Below, one piece after another: positions 19,336-28,584 of a stretch of 33,816 nt of DNA. Under the pieces are notes generated by a model. It saw only the letters and a list, made by a program, of their open reading frames with translations, had not been told where the DNA came from and searched no databases. A program made the position numbers and the translations under genes. How positions within the stretch are numbered: the first letter of the stretch is position 1; each line of letters begins with the position of its first letter. The stretch covers positions 1 through 33,816 of the forward strand of contig JAAZPT010000162.1 of NCBI GenBank assembly GCA_012797085.1, written 5' to 3'. Origin of the DNA: Christensenellaceae bacterium (GTDB taxonomy: Bacteria; Bacillota; Clostridia; Christensenellales; Aristaeellaceae).

Positions 19336-19466
19336 GTTTATGTTATATTTTGAATTTTATAAGCTTCTATATTTTATATTCAAACTACTTGACAAAGATT
19401 ATTATTCAAATTATACTGTTGATAACGCAATTAGGTAATATGTTACCTATTAAGGAGGGAATTTTT

Positions 19467-19859
19467 ATGAAAATCAAAAAGTTGCTTATAGGGTTTATTG
19501 CTTTGATTTTAGTTGTTGGCGGCATTGTTTTCTTTATAATGAGCAAACAGGTAAATCAACTTGCAAACCAGGATTTTGGCATGATTGATGTTGCCGACCT
19601 GCCTGACGGAATATATCAAGGCAGTGTATCTGCGCTATTGGTTAGTGCAAATGTAGAAGTTGCTGTATACGACGGACATATTAAAGAGGTAAAACTTATA
19701 GAGCATAACCATGGCAAAGATCATGGTGCCGAAGCACTCTGTGAAAAAATAGTTAGCGCAAACAGCCCGAATGTGGATATCATAAGTGGCGCAACAGCCT
19801 CAAGCATAGTTGTTAAAAGTGCTGTGTTGGATGCTTTGAAAAGGGGTATTACGCCATGA
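19467..19859 (+). CDS. FMN-binding domain protein (membrane-anchored)
   Basis: AAGGAGGGAATTTTT-ATG at 19467 (track ORF begins too early at 19350). DGIYQGSVSALLVSANVEVAVYDGHIKEVKLIEHNHGK...DIISGATASS fits FMN_bind with an S-G-A-T-x-S flavinylation-type motif. Confidence 0.85.
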   Translation: MKIKKLLIGFIALILVVGGIVFFIMSKQVNQLANQDFGMIDVADLPDGIYQGSVSALLVSANVEVAVYDGHIKEVKLIEHNHGKDHGAEALCEKIVSANSPNVDIISGATASSIVVKSAVLDALKRGITP

Positions 19860-20368
19860 ACCGGGAAAAACAACAAGCAGATAATGTTAATATGCCAGTT
19901 GACCTAAGTAATATAGATGATAGATATTATCTATTCGGTATGCTTACCGTATTTGCCAACCGCATGCAAACCGTGGGCGACACCGTATTTGAAGAAATAA
20001 CATGGAAACAATGGTTTGCCTTGCTTGGTTCCAGTGTTTTACAACCCTTGCCCTCCGTTTCCCAGGTGGCAAATTTTTTAGGGACTTCACACCAAAATAT
20101 GAAACAGTTGCTTTTACGCTTGCAATCAAGGGGTTTTATAAAACTGGAAAAGGATAAGGCCGACCTGCGCAGAACCCTTATTAAGCTAACCCCGGAATAT
20201 GAAGCCTTTGATAAAAAATACAGGGAGAGCAGCAGCATTTTTATGGATAGTTTGTTTGAAGGAATATCAAGCGAGTCTTTAGCTACAGCCCGTCAAGTAT
20301 TGTATCAGCTTGATAATAACTTAAAAGCCATAGCACAGGATATCAATAAACAGGAGGATAACATATGA
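19856..20368 (+). CDS. MarR-family transcriptional regulator
   Basis: 170 aa wHTH: PSVSQVANFLGTSHQNMKQLLLRLQSRGFIKLEKDKADLRRTLIKLT. ATGA overlap with upstream gene. Confidence 0.85.
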   Translation: MNREKQQADNVNMPVDLSNIDDRYYLFGMLTVFANRMQTVGDTVFEEITWKQWFALLGSSVLQPLPSVSQVANFLGTSHQNMKQLLLRLQSRGFIKLEKDKADLRRTLIKLTPEYEAFDKKYRESSSIFMDSLFEGISSESLATARQVLYQLDNNLKAIAQDINKQEDNI

Positions 20369-20901
20369 TAGTAATAATTTCAGATGACAGCAAAGATAAT
20401 TGGGGTGCGGCTTTTGAAGAAACATTACTACAAACGGAAAGTGAAGTTTTTCGTTTTTCCTCCAATAAGCTTGACATTAAACCTTGTGCAGCATGTGGCA
20501 GCTGTAGCGGAAAAACTTATGGCCGTTGCATTATTCCGGATGATATGCAGCAGGTATTAGTTAAAATTGCAGGTTGCTGTTCGCTCATTCTTATTTCCCC
20601 GATAGTGTTTGGCGGCGTCAGTCATCATATTAAAAAGATAATGGATCGTATGGCCTCCATAGGCGACCCTCGATACCGAATAAACAAGGGAGAAATAGTA
20701 AAAGGTATGAGCGGCCAAGGAATGAACTATTACATGGTAGGCACAGGAAACAATATTAGCGAGGCGGAGAAGTCAGCTTTTTTATACCTTCATGAAGAAA
20801 ACATAAACATAATGAGTGCCAAAGGGCGAGCTTTTGTACTTGATAAGGGATTTAACAGGGAATTGATTAATAAAACAGCACAGGAGATTTTACATGAATA
20901 A
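20365..20901 (+). CDS. Flavodoxin-family / NADPH-dependent FMN reductase-like protein with CxxCxxC
   Basis: 178 aa; KPCAACGSC...CIIPDDM...ISPIVFGGVSHHIKKIMDRM; RBS AGGAGG. Confidence 0.8.
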   Translation: MIVIISDDSKDNWGAAFEETLLQTESEVFRFSSNKLDIKPCAACGSCSGKTYGRCIIPDDMQQVLVKIAGCCSLILISPIVFGGVSHHIKKIMDRMASIGDPRYRINKGEIVKGMSGQGMNYYMVGTGNNISEAEKSAFLYLHEENINIMSAKGRAFVLDKGFNRELINKTAQEILHE

Positions 20902-21538
20902 GTCAAATATAATGCTCCTTTGCGCAAGCCCTAGAAGCAAAGGAACCAGTGCCATGTTGCTGGAACGCATACGTGTTGTAACAGGTGGGGAAATTGTTTT
21001 TCTGCCCCAAAAGGGCAGCTTGGATAAGTTGATACCGGCCATGCAACAGGCCTCAACCATAGTAATATCCGGGCCTTGTTACATAAATACATATCCGGCC
21101 AGGCTGGTGGAATTGTTGGAAACGGCATCGTCAGCAGGCGGTTTTACAGGGCAAAAGCTATATGGCATAATAAACGGCGGTATGCCTTATGTTCACACCC
21201 ATAGGCACGGTATTACATTGCTGCAATTATTTGCAGAGCGGAATAATATTGCGTGGCAAGGCGGCTTTGTATTGGGCGTTGGCGCCATGTTGGACGGCAA
21301 TCCCCTTGAAAAGCATATGGATCGCAAAACAATAGTTCCGGCTTTTGATATGTTTATACAGCACATCGCAGAGGGCAGCCCATCACCTGATAGCCTATAT
21401 GAACAGGCTCAAAAGCCTCCAAGTAAAATAATGACTTACGTTTTTTCAAAACTTCTGACTTTTTTAGTAGTAAAACGTATCAAAAAGCATGGTCATGACC
21501 CGGATGCTCCCAATTGGTATATAAGAGAGCAGAAGTAA
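20894..21538 (+). CDS. Flavodoxin-like NAD(P)H-dependent oxidoreductase
   Basis: 214 aa; CASPRSKGTSAMLLERI, VISGPCYINTYPARLVELLE. Overlaps the preceding gene. Confidence 0.75.
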   Translation: MNKSNIMLLCASPRSKGTSAMLLERIRVVTGGEIVFLPQKGSLDKLIPAMQQASTIVISGPCYINTYPARLVELLETASSAGGFTGQKLYGIINGGMPYVHTHRHGITLLQLFAERNNIAWQGGFVLGVGAMLDGNPLEKHMDRKTIVPAFDMFIQHIAEGSPSPDSLYEQAQKPPSKIMTYVFSKLLTFLVVKRIKKHGHDPDAPNWYIREQK

Positions 21539-21584
21539 AGTTGCATTTGTTTTAACTAATAATCGCTTTGTTCAAATACCGAAC

Positions 21585-22721
21585 TTAATTTTCTACTTGA
21601 TTTTTTAAATTAAGTAGAACTTTAATATAGTCATTAGGTAAATCTGCATGAATATCATGGCTGGATTTAAACCCTCCAATGTATTTGCTGTTTGGTATCA
21701 AATCAACAACTTTTTGTGCATCTGTTTCATCCATTGCGGCAAGCAAAATTCCATTTTTATCATAATAGCTCGGTTTGGTTAAATCACTAGGAGCTACATG
21801 CATAACAATGGTGGGCGATTTGATGTTTTTCAATATTTCTTCCTGGTCAAATCCGTCAAACCATGAAAAATCATAAAACTTTACACCAAACCGCAAATCA
21901 TAATTGCTTGTTCCATCCTGCAAGTTGGCATTTAATGCATAAATGGAGTTTATCCCCAACTCCGGCGGATAGAACCATATTTTAGGAACTTCTCCGGGAT
22001 GTTTATCCAAAAATGTTAAGGCGGAATTTTTTACTATTTTATTCCATGCTTGAGGGTTTTCAGCATTAAATACTTCCTGCATATAATCATTCTCTAAGGA
22101 ATATTTCATAAAGCTGTCTATTTCATTTTGGTTTAAATAGTCATACATATTTTTAAACCCCAACCATGAAATAGTCTTTTGTGCTCGCCCGGGGAGTGTA
22201 GCAAAAAAGGGACCATCTTCTAATACCGTGGCTATTATGCTGTCAGGCGCATTAGCGGAAATATAAGAAGCAAGCAAAGCCCCTGAAGAATGGCCGGATA
22301 TATATACCTTGTCCTTAATAATATTATCTATAAACCAAATAATATCATTACCTATGTTAACCGCATTATACTTATCTGGGTTTTTGGATGATTTTCCGTG
22401 ACCATAATAATCAAGGGCAAAAACATGAAATTCCTTTGATAATTTTGGCAACACCTTTGCATAATCATAGCAGCTTGCTTGTTGACCATGAAGTAAAAGA
22501 AGTTTAGGTCCATTATCGGGGCCTTCTATATAATATATCTCCGACCCGTCATCCAATTGAGCCATACCTTCCTTAAAACCCAGCTTGTATCCGTTTTTTT
22601 CTAAAAAATGCTCATTTAAAATATCGTAATGCATATTTCTATATGCAAAAAAGATTATGCCTATTATAATAAGCAAAATAATGATTCCTAAAGCAATAAG
22701 AATTTTATAGATTAAGCGCAT
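21585..22721 (-). CDS. Alpha/beta hydrolase (membrane-anchored)
   Basis: 378 aa; LLLHGQQASCYDYAKVLPKLSKEFHVFALDYYGHGKSS; YISGHSSGALLASYI. Confidence 0.88.
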   Translation of the reverse strand: MRLIYKILIALGIIILLIIIGIIFFAYRNMHYDILNEHFLEKNGYKLGFKEGMAQLDDGSEIYYIEGPDNGPKLLLLHGQQASCYDYAKVLPKLSKEFHVFALDYYGHGKSSKNPDKYNAVNIGNDIIWFIDNIIKDKVYISGHSSGALLASYISANAPDSIIATVLEDGPFFATLPGRAQKTISWLGFKNMYDYLNQNEIDSFMKYSLENDYMQEVFNAENPQAWNKIVKNSALTFLDKHPGEVPKIWFYPPELGINSIYALNANLQDGTSNYDLRFGVKFYDFSWFDGFDQEEILKNIKSPTIVMHVAPSDLTKPSYYDKNGILLAAMDETDAQKVVDLIPNSKYIGGFKSSHDIHADLPNDYIKVLLNLKNQVEN

Positions 22722-22773
22722 ATTCCCCTCCGTTTATTTTGATAACAATATTTATATAATATAAGTTACATAC

Positions 22774-23514
22774 TCAGGCCTTATTTTTCCAAGGAAAATT
22801 ACCGTCCAGCCATCCTTCTTTTTGCCAATACAGATAATCGCTGGTTACAGGTTGGCCTTTCTTTTGCAGCATGTCATGTATGCCTTTTTCAGCGAAAGCC
22901 ATAGCACGATACAGCAACTTTGTAATAAACCCCGGTGCGGTATCCTGTTGTTTTGAGATGATTTTACGGATTGTTTCCTCCATTTGCCGATTCAATTTAT
23001 CCTTTACGTTTTGTTCTACCAAATTATAATCGGTCATGGCTAAGCGTGCCTTAATGCTATATATGCGTTTTACACCCCAAAAACGCAGGCTGTACTTTAA
23101 GGGAGTAAGTGTGCTGCGAAAGCCTGCTCCAACAGCTTGATTGATTATAAGGGCTTGTTTGCCTATCATTTTGGGGCTTGGCTTATGCACAATCCATCGG
23201 CTGCCGAAGTGATCCAACAAGGTTTTCAACTGCCCGGGAACGCTGAATACATAGGTGGGAGTTATAAACACTATCAGGTTGGCATCCTCCATGGCCTGCC
23301 ATATTGTTTGTGTAACACTCAAGTGTGGGCAGGCGCTCATATCATTAGTAAAGCAGGCTTTACAGCCTAAGCAATATGCCGGGCCATCCTTTGGAAGAAT
23401 AAACTGTTTTATATTTGCCTCGGGTATAAGGCTTTTAACTTTATCTAAAAATGTTTTATGAATATGTTCAGTGCATCCTTTATTGGAAACAGCTAATATT
23501 ATGCATATATTCAT
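22774..23514 (-). CDS. Flavodoxin family NAD(P)H-dependent oxidoreductase
   Basis: 246 aa; YCLGCKACFTNDMSACPH; FITPTYVFSVPGQLKTLLDHFGSRW. Confidence 0.85.
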   Translation of the reverse strand: MNICIILAVSNKGCTEHIHKTFLDKVKSLIPEANIKQFILPKDGPAYCLGCKACFTNDMSACPHLSVTQTIWQAMEDANLIVFITPTYVFSVPGQLKTLLDHFGSRWIVHKPSPKMIGKQALIINQAVGAGFRSTLTPLKYSLRFWGVKRIYSIKARLAMTDYNLVEQNVKDKLNRQMEETIRKIISKQQDTAPGFITKLLYRAMAFAEKGIHDMLQKKGQPVTSDYLYWQKEGWLDGNFPWKNKA

Positions 23515-23575
23515 TGTAACCTCCTACAAGGGCGGTGTGGACAATTGTTTAACACAGTTGACATGCTGCCTTTTA

Positions 23576-24487
23576 TTATTTATCCGACAATTTCCCCTTC
23601 GCCTTGATATTTTTAAGCGCATAAAAATAACTGAATACACAAATCACTACCAACACCCAAAATCCCCAATTGCCTAATATGCTTAGCCATGGACTTTGCC
23701 CGTCCGTCAGTTCAGGTGGAATATAATGAGCAAAATTAAACACAAACAATAAAAAGCCTATAGTTCCCATAACAGCTAAACAAGCCAAATATACGCCATG
23801 TCCCTTTTTGGTTTTTTCCAGATAATCAGGAATAAAAACCATCATAAGGTTAAACAGCATATGGTAAACAGTGCATAATATTAGGCTGCCGCTACTCGCA
23901 TATACCCATGCCCATAGAAAGCCGGTATAAAGCATACCTACGGCTACCGCAATACGCCCGGTTTGCAGATGTAGTAAAGAAAACACTATGGCGGACAAGT
24001 ACAAATAAAGCCTTAAATCCACTGTACCCAGTATGTTGCTCGGCAGTTGTCTGTTAAGCAATTCTTCCAAAAAAGGCACCACCGCAAAAAGCAGTATGGC
24101 ATTTATACCTTTGTTGCTTTCCGTTGTTTGATTCTCCAATGTTTTAATCGACACCAAGCCAATTTTAGTTTCAATTATACCAAACAGGCCTATCAACGCA
24201 AAGGCAAAAAACTGTGCTATAAACACCACTATATAATCTAATACGGAAAAGTTCTTCGGAACAACTTGTAACACAGGCATATCCTTAATTAGCAACAGCA
24301 AAAGCCCCAGCCCCGGTATGTAAAGCAAGGCTGTATCTATCAAATTTTTGCTTTTGTTTGGCAGCTTACCTGCGGCAAAAAGCGGCGAAACAACAAGGCG
24401 CTTGCTCAACCAATAAAAGCTGAACATTAGGCTTATTCCAAGGGTGTATCGGGTAATAGGATCATACCACATAATTGTTCCTTTCAT
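23576..24487 (-). CDS. CPBP-family intramembrane protease (alternative start ATG at 24472)
   Basis: Multi-TM protein with EELLNRQ, FSLLHLQ and HMLFN, matching the EExxxR/FxxxH/HxxxN pattern. Confidence 0.75.
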   Translation of the reverse strand: MKGTIMWYDPITRYTLGISLMFSFYWLSKRLVVSPLFAAGKLPNKSKNLIDTALLYIPGLGLLLLLIKDMPVLQVVPKNFSVLDYIVVFIAQFFAFALIGLFGIIETKIGLVSIKTLENQTTESNKGINAILLFAVVPFLEELLNRQLPSNILGTVDLRLYLYLSAIVFSLLHLQTGRIAVAVGMLYTGFLWAWVYASSGSLILCTVYHMLFNLMMVFIPDYLEKTKKGHGVYLACLAVMGTIGFLLFVFNFAHYIPPELTDGQSPWLSILGNWGFWVLVVICVFSYFYALKNIKAKGKLSDK

Positions 24488-24559
24488 ATGGTGTAGCTTG
24501 TGTTGGTTTTTACAAGATTTTTAGTATTAACAAAGAGTTTTTTGTTATTATCCATTTTT

Positions 24560-25579
24560 TTAATATTGACTACCGCTGTTTACAACCGGTTGAGCATCCC
24601 TATTGCCACACAATACAACCAAAAGGTTGGATACCATGGCAGCCTTGCGCTCATCGTCCAAGTTTACAACATTGTTTTTAGCAAGTTTTTCAAGGGCCAT
24701 TTCAACCATGCCCACTGCTCCTTCGACAATCAACTTACGAGCATCCACAATGGCACTTGCCTGCTGGCGCTGCAGCATAACGGCGGCAATCTCCTGTGCA
24801 TAGGCAAGGTATGTAATACGTGCTTCTAAAATTTCAAGCCCGGCATCCGTTACCTTGCTTTGAATCTCGTCCTTTATACGCTGAGCTACCACCTCGCTGG
24901 AGCCGCGCAAGCTGCCTTCATCAGGCTCACCATCGCCTGTAGTATCAACATTGGGTGCCACATCATAGGGATATATGCGTACAATATTGCGCAAAGCGCT
25001 ATCACATTGCAAAGACAAGTATTCCTTATAATTATCCACGTTAAATACAGCCTTGGCAGTATCTACAACCCGCCAAATTACTGCAATTCCGATTTCTACC
25101 GGATTACCCAAACAATCGTTTACCTTTTGCTTGGCATTGTTGAGTGTCATAACCTTGAGGGAAACCCGCTTACCAAGGGAGTCTATATCCACCTTGGTAC
25201 TCTCACCGGATATTGTGATGGCTTGCTTAGCTGTTTTTACATCACCACTTTGCCCAAGCTTCGTTTTAGCTGCTGGATTAACCGCCACAGAAAAGGGATG
25301 AACAAAGTAGAAGCCCGCTTCACGCAAAGTTCCCGTATATTTACCAAACACGGTGAGCACCAATGCTTCGTTGGGTTTTAACACTTTAAGCCCAAAGAAA
25401 GGAACAAAACCTACAATCAACCAAAGAATGCCAACCACCAAAGGCAAAGTTCCAATGTTTCTTTCGTTTTCCAGTAGGATATCCCCCAATACAATAAGAC
25501 CTATGGCTGCAATATATAGCACAATGGATAATATCAAAACCGGCATGCCCGGCTTGGCTTTGAGTTCTTTTTCCTTCAT
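24560..25579 (-). CDS. SPFH/band-7 domain membrane protein
   Basis: 339 aa; two N-terminal TM helices; [82 protein letters not shown]. Confidence 0.9.
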   Translation of the reverse strand: MKEKELKAKPGMPVLILSIVLYIAAIGLIVLGDILLENERNIGTLPLVVGILWLIVGFVPFFGLKVLKPNEALVLTVFGKYTGTLREAGFYFVHPFSVAVNPAAKTKLGQSGDVKTAKQAITISGESTKVDIDSLGKRVSLKVMTLNNAKQKVNDCLGNPVEIGIAVIWRVVDTAKAVFNVDNYKEYLSLQCDSALRNIVRIYPYDVAPNVDTTGDGEPDEGSLRGSSEVVAQRIKDEIQSKVTDAGLEILEARITYLAYAQEIAAVMLQRQQASAIVDARKLIVEGAVGMVEMALEKLAKNNVVNLDDERKAAMVSNLLVVLCGNRDAQPVVNSGSQY

Positions 25580-25984
25580 AATATGAGCCCCCTTTTTTTA
25601 TATAAATATATCAGTATTATTATACTAAATTTGAATGCACTTTTAATTAAACGAATGTAAAATTATGGTAAGTTTTTCTTTTATTTATAACATCAAAATA
25701 ATATACTTAATACCTCAACTATTAAGAGAAATATAAAATGGCTTAATATTAAAAGAAGCTAAAAGTAAATATTTATTATAATAAGTAAATATAAATTTTG
25801 TTAAAAATAAAAATCGACCAACCCTGATGAGTTAGTCATATTTCCTTGCTGGTGACCAATTTGTTGCAACAAAAAACTAATTTTCAGTAATTGCTTACAA
25901 TTAAAAAAAGACCCCGTCATTATCCCTAAAAAGGGAAAAGTACCGGAAACAATATTAATTCTCCCCCGCAACACAGCTTTATTA

Positions 25985-26019
25985 AAAGGCTACAAGCTTT
26001 AAAAAAGTTTGTAGCCTTT
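25985..26019. terminator. Long stable hairpin, possible bidirectional terminator
   Basis: AAAGGCTACAAGCTT-taaaa-AAGTTTGTAGCCTTT, 15-bp stem with one G-U. Confidence 0.65.
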
Positions 26020-26083
26020 ACTAATTATCAGGCGAATATCTTAAATGGGTTTAAGGGTAATACAAAAAGCAATGGGAGCCCTA

Positions 26084-26587
26084 TCATTCCTTTTTCAACA
26101 CGTCTTTCCAGGCGTTTGTTTTGGGGCAGATGGAGAGTTTTTGATACTTTGCCAATACCTGCTCATCATTTACCGAAAGGACTTTGGCCTGCCCAATATC
26201 CTTTTTCCCTTTCCCTTTATCAAACACAAAGCGACTCACACCGGCCAAAACCATACCCAAAACACCACCCGCCACCATGGCAAGCTCTGTATGGCTGATA
26301 ATATAGCCAATTATTAGGCCGCAGGCAAAACCCAGACCATAAATCACATAGTTTTGCCACGCAGCTTTGTTGCTTTGTCCCTCGGGCATCTGTATAGAGA
26401 CAATATCTCCAACCTTGGCTGTTCCCAGAGCAAAAATAGTTTCCGTTTTTTGCTTGCCACGCAGACAGGCCCCGCAGCCCGTGCAGGATTCCGGGCGCTC
26501 AAACCTGACCATTACGCCCTGCCCCTCCCCACGTACCACCTTACCAATACGTGTAATGGGCTTGGTTTCATTTCCTTTTTGTGTCAT
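26084..26587 (-). CDS. RseC/MucC-like (SoxR-reducing system) protein
   Basis: 167 aa; ESCTGCGACLRG cysteine cluster, then VGDIVSIQMPEGQ and two TM helices. Confidence 0.8.
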   Translation of the reverse strand: MTQKGNETKPITRIGKVVRGEGQGVMVRFERPESCTGCGACLRGKQKTETIFALGTAKVGDIVSIQMPEGQSNKAAWQNYVIYGLGFACGLIIGYIISHTELAMVAGGVLGMVLAGVSRFVFDKGKGKKDIGQAKVLSVNDEQVLAKYQKLSICPKTNAWKDVLKKE

Positions 26588-26649
26588 TCACTATCACCTC
26601 ACGGGGTCTTTGTATTTCTTTCGCTAATTATAACAAGCTCGTAAACAAA

Positions 26650-27000
26650 AAGCAATGGAAACACAAAGCTAATGCTCTATTAGGAATTCTAGGGAAACCA
26701 TTATCAGATATGCCACACGGTACAGATTTATCAAATCCGACCGAAAAAGCAGTAGAAAGACGGGAATATTACATCAAGCAATGCAGAAAATATCGAATGT
26801 GCAATCGACAAGGCTTTAGATACGATTTGTACAACAAATACAAAAAAGCGTTAATACAAAATATGTGTTATGGAAAATCTATAAACATTTGGACAAAAAA
26901 ATATAACCATTTGGACAAAAATGCACTTTTTAAGATACGTCGCAAAGCCCTTTATTACCTTGATTTGATACTACTTGAAAACGACCTGAAAAAAATTTAG
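26650..27000 (+). pseudogene. Phage late transcription regulator (RinA/ArpU/DUF1492-like), probably N-terminally truncated
   Basis: Motif LSDMPHGTDLSNPTEKAVERREYY and C-terminal WTKKYNHLDKNALFKIRRKALYYLDLI. No good RBS/ATG at the ORF start, which lies inside the divergent RseC-like gene. Confidence 0.5.
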
Positions 27001-27040
27001 TAAATTGGGGCAATGCTTTTGTGTTATAATGTTATTAGTG

Positions 27041-27086
27041 AAAGTTATGCACAAGGGAAATTCCCTCAAAAGAAGTGCATAACTTT
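27041..27086 (+). terminator. Nested hairpin followed by a short T-run
   Basis: AAAGTTATGCAC ... GTGCATAACTTT (12 bp perfect) enclosing AGGGAAATTCCCT; followed by TTAT. Confidence 0.55.
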
Positions 27087-27089
27087 TTA

Positions 27090-27142
27090 TATTGTATTAT
27101 TCTTTTTGAGGTGGTATCATAGGTGGCAGAGGTTCTGCAGGC
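27090..27142 (+). repeat. 53-bp toxin-cassette header, copy 1 (RBS + GGRGSAG codons)
   Basis: tattgtattattctttttgaggtggtatcataggtggcagaggttctgcaggc, identical to 28532-28584. Confidence 0.97.
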
Positions 27143-27466
27143 GGTAAAAACAAACAAGCACCTGCATTAAACAAAAGCTTGTTAAAAGCAAATTTACAGT
27201 TTTTTGCCAGAAAACCTGCGGTAGATTTGGCAAAACAAAATAATAAACAACTATTAAAAGGAATCAAGAGTAATTTAAAAAACATAAAAGTACATGAGGA
27301 AAAAATAAGCAATCCAATGAAATATTATCCTAATTGGAACGAATTAAGTTCAAAAGTAAAACAGGGGCATATCAAACATTGGAAAAAAGAAATAGCAAAT
27401 TTTAAACAATCAATTCATGATTCCACAAATATTATAAAAAGGAGAAAAAACAATGAAAATAAATAA
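27119..27466 (+). CDS. Putative MGGRG-headed toxin-like protein 1 (apparent ATA start; TTG-start internal ORF in track at 27179)
   Basis: In-frame extension gives (I/M)GGRGSAGGKNKQAPALNKSLLKANLQFFARKP...YYPNWNELSSKVKQGHIKHWKKEIANFKQSI. Phage NLQFFA motif; C-terminus resembles short polymorphic-toxin tails. Confidence 0.5.
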   Translation: MGGRGSAGGKNKQAPALNKSLLKANLQFFARKPAVDLAKQNNKQLLKGIKSNLKNIKVHEEKISNPMKYYPNWNELSSKVKQGHIKHWKKEIANFKQSIHDSTNIIKRRKNNENK

Positions 27467-27695
27467 TTTTAATGGTGATTTGGAAGATTATTTATTGTAT
27501 ATGTTATCTCGAGTTTTAAAGCATATTGATGAAGAATATGACGAAGGCGAACAGAATGACGAGTTTTATGAGGGTAAGCGTTTAGCATATTTTGAGATAT
27601 TGAATATGATTAGAAATGATTTAGATGTTAGAGGGCTTACATTTAAACAATTAGGTTTAGATAACGAAAAAAGTTTAAAAAGAATACCAAATTAA
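27453..27695 (+). CDS. Small acidic protein, candidate immunity protein for toxin-like protein 1
   Basis: 80 aa; start overlaps end of the upstream ORF; RBS AAAAGGAGAAAA; same position as the CPCC-type gene in cassette 2. Confidence 0.5.
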   Translation: MKINNFNGDLEDYLLYMLSRVLKHIDEEYDEGEQNDEFYEGKRLAYFEILNMIRNDLDVRGLTFKQLGLDNEKSLKRIPN

Positions 27696-27696
27696 C

Positions 27697-27733
27697 CAAC
27701 CAAAAGCAAGACTAAACACCTTGCTTTTATATT
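27697..27733 (+). terminator. Cassette terminator repeat, copy 1
   Basis: caaccAAAAGCAAGactaaacacCTTGCTTTTatatt; 36/37 identical to 29190-29226. Confidence 0.8.
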
Positions 27734-27772
27734 TTGATTACAACACAAATAATAAAAGTTTTTAAAAAGCTA

Positions 27773-27809
27773 TTGACACATTTTTATAATTGTAATACAA
27801 TGTATTACA
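27773..27809 (+). promoter_or_regulatory. RelBE-type promoter with overlapping perfect dyad operator
   Basis: -35 TTGACA 27773-27778, 17-nt spacer, -10 TACAAT 27796-27801, overlapped by TGTAATACA-A-TGTATTACA (27791-27809). Confidence 0.75.
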
Positions 27810-27825
27810 CAAGGAGGTGTATAAA

Positions 27826-28038
27826 ATGGCTATATCTATCAGATTAAGTGAACAGGAGACACAGCTAATAAAAGATTATGCAGATTTAAAAGGCTATAGT
27901 GTATCGGAATTGGTACGTCGCAGTGTTATAGAACGCATTGAAGACGAGATTGACCTCGAGATGTATTATAAAGCAAAAGAGCAAGATGACGGCACACGCT
28001 ATACACATGAAGAAGTAAAGGAAATGCTGAATTTATGA
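27826..28038 (+). CDS. RelB/RHH-type antitoxin
   Basis: MAISIRLSEQETQLIKDYADLKGYSVSELVRRSVIERIEDE; RBS AGGAGG before ATG 27826. Confidence 0.85.
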   Translation: MAISIRLSEQETQLIKDYADLKGYSVSELVRRSVIERIEDEIDLEMYYKAKEQDDGTRYTHEEVKEMLNL

Positions 28039-28307
28039 TGTATAAGGTGGAATACACAAAACAAGCCTTAAAAGATTTAAAAAAGTTGGACAGGACAACG
28101 GCCGCATTGCTAATTGGGTGGATAGAAAAAAACCTGGTTAATTGTGAAAACCCCAGGCAACACGGCAAGGGGCTAAGTGCTAATTTAAGCGGACTATGGC
28201 GTTACCGTGTAAACGATTACAGGCTGGTTGCCGAAATATCCGACGAGCGAATATGTATTACAATGATTAACATAGGACATAGAAAAGAAATTTATAAAAG
28301 CCTTTAG
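28035..28307 (+). CDS. RelE/ParE-family toxin
   Basis: MYKVEYTKQALKDLKKLDRTTAALL...GLSANLSGLWRYRVNDYRLVAEISDERICITMINIGHRKEIY; overlaps the antitoxin. Confidence 0.92.
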   Translation: MMYKVEYTKQALKDLKKLDRTTAALLIGWIEKNLVNCENPRQHGKGLSANLSGLWRYRVNDYRLVAEISDERICITMINIGHRKEIYKSL

Positions 28308-28372
28308 GATTGCCTAAGGCTTTTTGTTTGGAAAAATTAGAATAAAATGAATAACGAACAATTATACAATTT

Positions 28373-28528
28373 ATGCAAGCCGATTATGGACTATTTGCAA
28401 GCAACAAAACCGAAGGATTGTTTGAAGTAAAGGAAACCTGCAATGTTTACACCAACTGGACGGGTACACAAACATTGATTACACCAAGAGGGCGTGAAGT
28501 GTTCAGGTTATTAACAAAGGGCTTGTAA
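28373..28528 (+). pseudogene. Fragment of phage antirepressor C-terminal domain
   Basis: Frame reads MQADYGLFASNKTEGLFEVKETCNVYTNWTGTQTLITPRGREVFRLLTKGL*, similar to KilAC-type antirepressor tails. No N-terminal part. Confidence 0.4.
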
Positions 28529-28531
28529 ATG

Positions 28532-28584
28532 TATTGTATTATTCTTTTTGAGGTGGTATCATAGGTGGCAGAGGTTCTGCAGGC
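28532..28584 (+). repeat. 53-bp toxin-cassette header, copy 2
   Basis: Identical to 27090-27142. Confidence 0.97.

Noticed and set aside
24860-25381. 173-aa plus-strand ORF antisense to the SPFH gene
   Set aside because: Shadow frame of a well-supported SPFH protein.
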